Assembly (NCBI GenBank): GCA_963588535.1
Contig: CAVAII010000021.1
Span: forward strand, 1-8,274
Source: Scybalousia_A sp963588535
GTDB taxonomy: Bacteria > Bacteroidota > Bacteroidia > Bacteroidales > P3
DNA: 8,274 bases
Reading direction: 5' to 3'
Part shown: one piece after another, positions 5,756 to 8,274 of the stretch
How positions within the stretch are numbered: position 1 is the first letter of the stretch
How the letters are laid out: every line of letters starts with the position of its first letter
Program-made: the position numbers and the translations under genes
The notes under the pieces: generated by a model
Seen by the model: only the letters and a program-made list of their open reading frames with translations
The model's database searches: none
What the model was told of the DNA's origin: nothing

Positions 5756-8274
5756 ATGAGTGAGAAAATTGTTTGTGTAAATGTTATTTTGGCTCTTCAT
5801 TTACCGTCTACTTATACCTATCGTGTACCAGAGAAATTAGTAGACAAGATGCAGATTGGTCAGCGTGTAGTAGTACAATTAAGGAAAAAAATCTACTCTG
5901 CTATAGTTGTAGAAATAATTGACGATTGGAAACCAACGACTACTAATAATACCACCTCTTGCTCACCTCGAATGGAGTTGAAATATGTATTGGATATTAT
6001 AGACAAACAACCTATCGTTACAGATAAACAAATCAAGTTTTTTAACTGGATTGCCAATTACTATATTGCATATATTGGAGACGTCCTAACAGCAGCCTTA
6101 CCAGCGTCTTTAAGATTGAAAAGCGAGACAATAGTAACTATTTCACCATATTTTAATTCTGATATATCCTCCTTAAACGAACAAGAGTTAGAAGTTTTTA
6201 ATTTTGTTGTCTCGAAAGACAAAATATCATTAGAAGATATCAAAGCCGATTTGGATAATCAAAATATATTGAAGATTGTTAACAAACTAATCAGGCAAGA
6301 TATTCTTATAACAGACGAAGAACTCTATAGTAGATACACTCCAAAGAAAGAGACTTACCTTACACTTAACCAGGAGTACAAAGATAAAGACAAACTAAAA
6401 ATATTACTCGACGGTTTAGACAAATCCAAAAAGACCCAACCACAAGCAGATATTATTCTAAAATATCTATCTCTATCGCAAGGCAGAGATATAGTTAAGC
6501 GATCAGAATTAGAAGACGAAGGGTGCAACTCTTCAACCATTAACACATTATTAAAAAAAGATATCCTCGTTAAACAAAGTATAGAAATCTCACGATTAAA
6601 ACTCGGCAAGCAAAGCGATCAAGTAGAGAATATTCAACTTAATAGCGAACAACAACTATGTTTTGATAATATAGTATCTAATTTTGACACTACTCCTATA
6701 CATCTTATATATGGAGTAACTGGTAGTGGCAAGACGGAGATATACATCAAACTAATAGATAGAGCCCTTAAACAAGGCGGACAAGTCCTTTATCTAATAC
6801 CCGAAATAGCCATAACAACACAACTAATCAAACGTTTGGAGAAATATTTTGGCGGTAAGGTAGCAGTATATAATAGTAAATTCTCTACTATGGAGAGAGC
6901 GGAGATTTGGCAACGGACGATGACGGATAATAAAGACAAACAATTGCAGATTATTCTCGGATCCCGCTCTTCTGTATTCTTGCCTTTTACTAATCTTCAA
7001 CTTGTGATAATAGACGAGGAACATGACACCTCTTTCAAACAAAGTGATCATGTACCACACTATAATGGACGAGATTGTGCTTTGTATCTTGCCAAATTAT
7101 TCAATGCTACTACCATATTAGGTAGTGCTACCCCGAATATAGAGACTATGTATTTGGCAACCGACAACGCAGAGACTAATACTTCCAAACATTATATGTT
7201 ACATACACTTACCAAACAATTTTATGACATTCCCTTGCCCGATATAGAACTGGTTGATATGCGAATGGCAAAAAGAGAGAACTTAATAAAAGATATTTTC
7301 TCCGTTGCCCTTTTGGACGAAATATCCTCCGCACTTAATAATAAGAAACAAGTAATAATATTCCAAAATAGAAGAGGGTACGCTCCTCATATCGAGTGTA
7401 ATGTATGTGGATACATACCTTCTTGTCCTAATTGCGATGTTGCGTTGGTCTTGCACAAAGATAAGAAAGATTTGGAGTGCCACTATTGCGGTTATCATAT
7501 AGATGCGTTGTCTTATTGTCCGCAATGTCAATCTCATTCGGTGCGTTTAGTCGGCTATGGTACGCAAAAGATAGAAGAACAATTGGAGGTGTTTTTCCCG
7601 GATGCCAAAATCAAACGTATGGATTTAGACTCTACTCGACTCAAAGATTCTTACAATAATATAATTACAGATTTCGCTAACCATAAGATAGATATCCTTT
7701 GCGGGACACAGATAATTACCAAAGGTTTAGATTTTGAAAATGTATCCTTAGTCGGAGTCTTAGGTACAGATACTATGCTTCATTATCCAGATTTTCGTTC
7801 TAACGAAAGAGCATTTCAAATTCTAACACAAGTCAGTGGTAGAGCCGGCAGAAAAGGTAAGCAAGGAAAAGTTTTGATACAGACCTACGAGACAGGTAAT
7901 CCATTATTGCAGAATGTTGTTAGTAGAGATTATTGGCAAATGTATGACGCGGAGATTAAAGAACGACAGATGATGAATTTTCCTCCTTTCTGCAAGATAA
8001 TAAAGATAACTTTGCAACATAAAGATAAGACTTTGTTGGAAACCAAAAGCATGGAATACACAAGACAATTGCGAAAAATATTCGGAGGCCGTCTATTTGG
8101 TCCCCAAACTCCAGTAATAGAGAAAATACGAAACTATTACGCTAAAGAGATTTGGATAAAAATAGAGAAGAAATTATCTTACCAACTTGCCAAACAAAAA
8201 TTAAGAGAATATAACGAAGAATTCCTTGTTAAAAGAGAGAACTGCACCATAAGAATCTCTATAGATGTCGACCC
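5756..8274 (+). CDS. priA: Primosomal protein N' (PriA helicase), C-terminus cut by window edge
   Basis: The frame stays open from the ATG at 5756 to the edge: 839 codons plus two bases. PriA is the 3'-5' DNA helicase that recognises stalled forks and reloads the replicative helicase. The N-terminal 3' DNA-binding domain (about 1-120) includes YYIAYIGDVLTAALP (102-116). A winged-helix region follows. The helicase core has Walker A GVTGSGKT (320-327, Lys326), DEEH (420-423), GSATP (456-460), GTQIITKG (650-657) and QVSGRAGR (692-699). All eight zinc cysteines are present in four CxxC pairs: 548/551, 557/560, 575/578 and 588/591. The end, ISIDVDP, matches the usual PriA terminus, so only a few residues are missing. 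The ATG is the first after an in-frame stop at 5717-5719. A Thr/Asn/Ser-rich stretch at 61-70 looks like a linker insertion. Confidence 0.95.
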   Translation, partial: MSEKIVCVNVILALHLPSTYTYRVPEKLVDKMQIGQRVVVQLRKKIYSAIVVEIIDDWKPTTTNNTTSCSPRMELKYVLDIIDKQPIVTDKQIKFFNWIANYYIAYIGDVLTAALPASLRLKSETIVTISPYFNSDISSLNEQELEVFNFVVSKDKISLEDIKADLDNQNILKIVNKLIRQDILITDEELYSRYTPKKETYLTLNQEYKDKDKLKILLDGLDKSKKTQPQADIILKYLSLSQGRDIVKRSELEDEGCNSSTINTLLKKDILVKQSIEISRLKLGKQSDQVENIQLNSEQQLCFDNIVSNFDTTPIHLIYGVTGSGKTEIYIKLIDRALKQGGQVLYLIPEIAITTQLIKRLEKYFGGKVAVYNSKFSTMERAEIWQRTMTDNKDKQLQIILGSRSSVFLPFTNLQLVIIDEEHDTSFKQSDHVPHYNGRDCALYLAKLFNATTILGSATPNIETMYLATDNAETNTSKHYMLHTLTKQFYDIPLPDIELVDMRMAKRENLIKDIFSVALLDEISSALNNKKQVIIFQNRRGYAPHIECNVCGYIPSCPNCDVALVLHKDKKDLECHYCGYHIDALSYCPQCQSHSVRLVGYGTQKIEEQLEVFFPDAKIKRMDLDSTRLKDSYNNIITDFANHKIDILCGTQIITKGLDFENVSLVGVLGTDTMLHYPDFRSNERAFQILTQVSGRAGRKGKQGKVLIQTYETGNPLLQNVVSRDYWQMYDAEIKERQMMNFPPFCKIIKITLQHKDKTLLETKSMEYTRQLRKIFGGRLFGPQTPVIEKIRNYYAKEIWIKIEKKLSYQLAKQKLREYNEEFLVKRENCTIRISIDVD

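Noticed and set aside
6061..7537. Several bottom-strand frames of 60-84 codons opposite priA
   Set aside because: priA is continuous here with all helicase and zinc motifs; the opposing frames have no motifs and no promoter or start context.
7477..7659. 60-codon rightward frame overlapping the PriA zinc region
   Set aside because: It is a shifted frame within priA; the CxxC pairs belong to the priA frame.
1..8274. CRISPR array, tRNA or rRNA gene, transposase or phage gene
   Set aside because: I found no regularly spaced direct repeats, no tRNA cloverleaf pattern, and no coding sequence resembling mobile-element enzymes.

Overview
The window looks like an ordinary chromosomal stretch of a low-GC member of the Bacteroidota, most likely Bacteroidales. 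The reasons are the AT-rich DNA, starts preceded by A/T-rich leaders rather than strong Shine-Dalgarno sequences, promoter-like boxes of the Bacteroidota form TAnnTTTG, and proteins that read like that group's versions. Genus cannot be settled from what is visible.

Layout. Positions 1-403 hold no convincing gene. The left 100 bases are a nested palindrome touching the window edge, followed by a short hairpin with a T-run and a leftward promoter-like sequence. A small cysteine-rich protein of the C_GCAxxG_C_C type (404-799, +) follows. It converges on, and overlaps by four bases with, the end of a four-gene leftward cluster (796-5582, -). In transcription order the cluster is dapB (lysine/diaminopimelate synthesis), a ROK-family sugar kinase, a secreted GH2 beta-mannosidase-like enzyme, and a secreted Sel1-repeat protein. 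Gaps in the cluster are 67 and 72 bases, and the last two genes overlap by 17 bases. I see no promoter box inside it, so one transcript from the dapB promoter is the simplest reading. A 173-base divergent intergenic region with a promoter box for each direction separates dapB from priA (5756 to the right edge, +), which encodes the replication-restart helicase PriA and is complete except for its last few residues.

How the genes may work together. The mannosidase would release mannose or a related sugar outside the cytoplasm, and the ROK kinase could phosphorylate the imported hexose. The Sel1 protein, translationally coupled to the mannosidase and also secreted, may be an accessory factor. 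The link to dapB is probably only shared transcription. priA and the cysteine-rich gene appear to be independent housekeeping or orphan genes.

No clear new system (defence, mobile or biosynthetic) is visible. The points most worth checking are the palindromic element at the left edge, the hairpin that contains both stop codons of the convergent pair, the dapB-linked sugar genes, and the shortened mannosidase.
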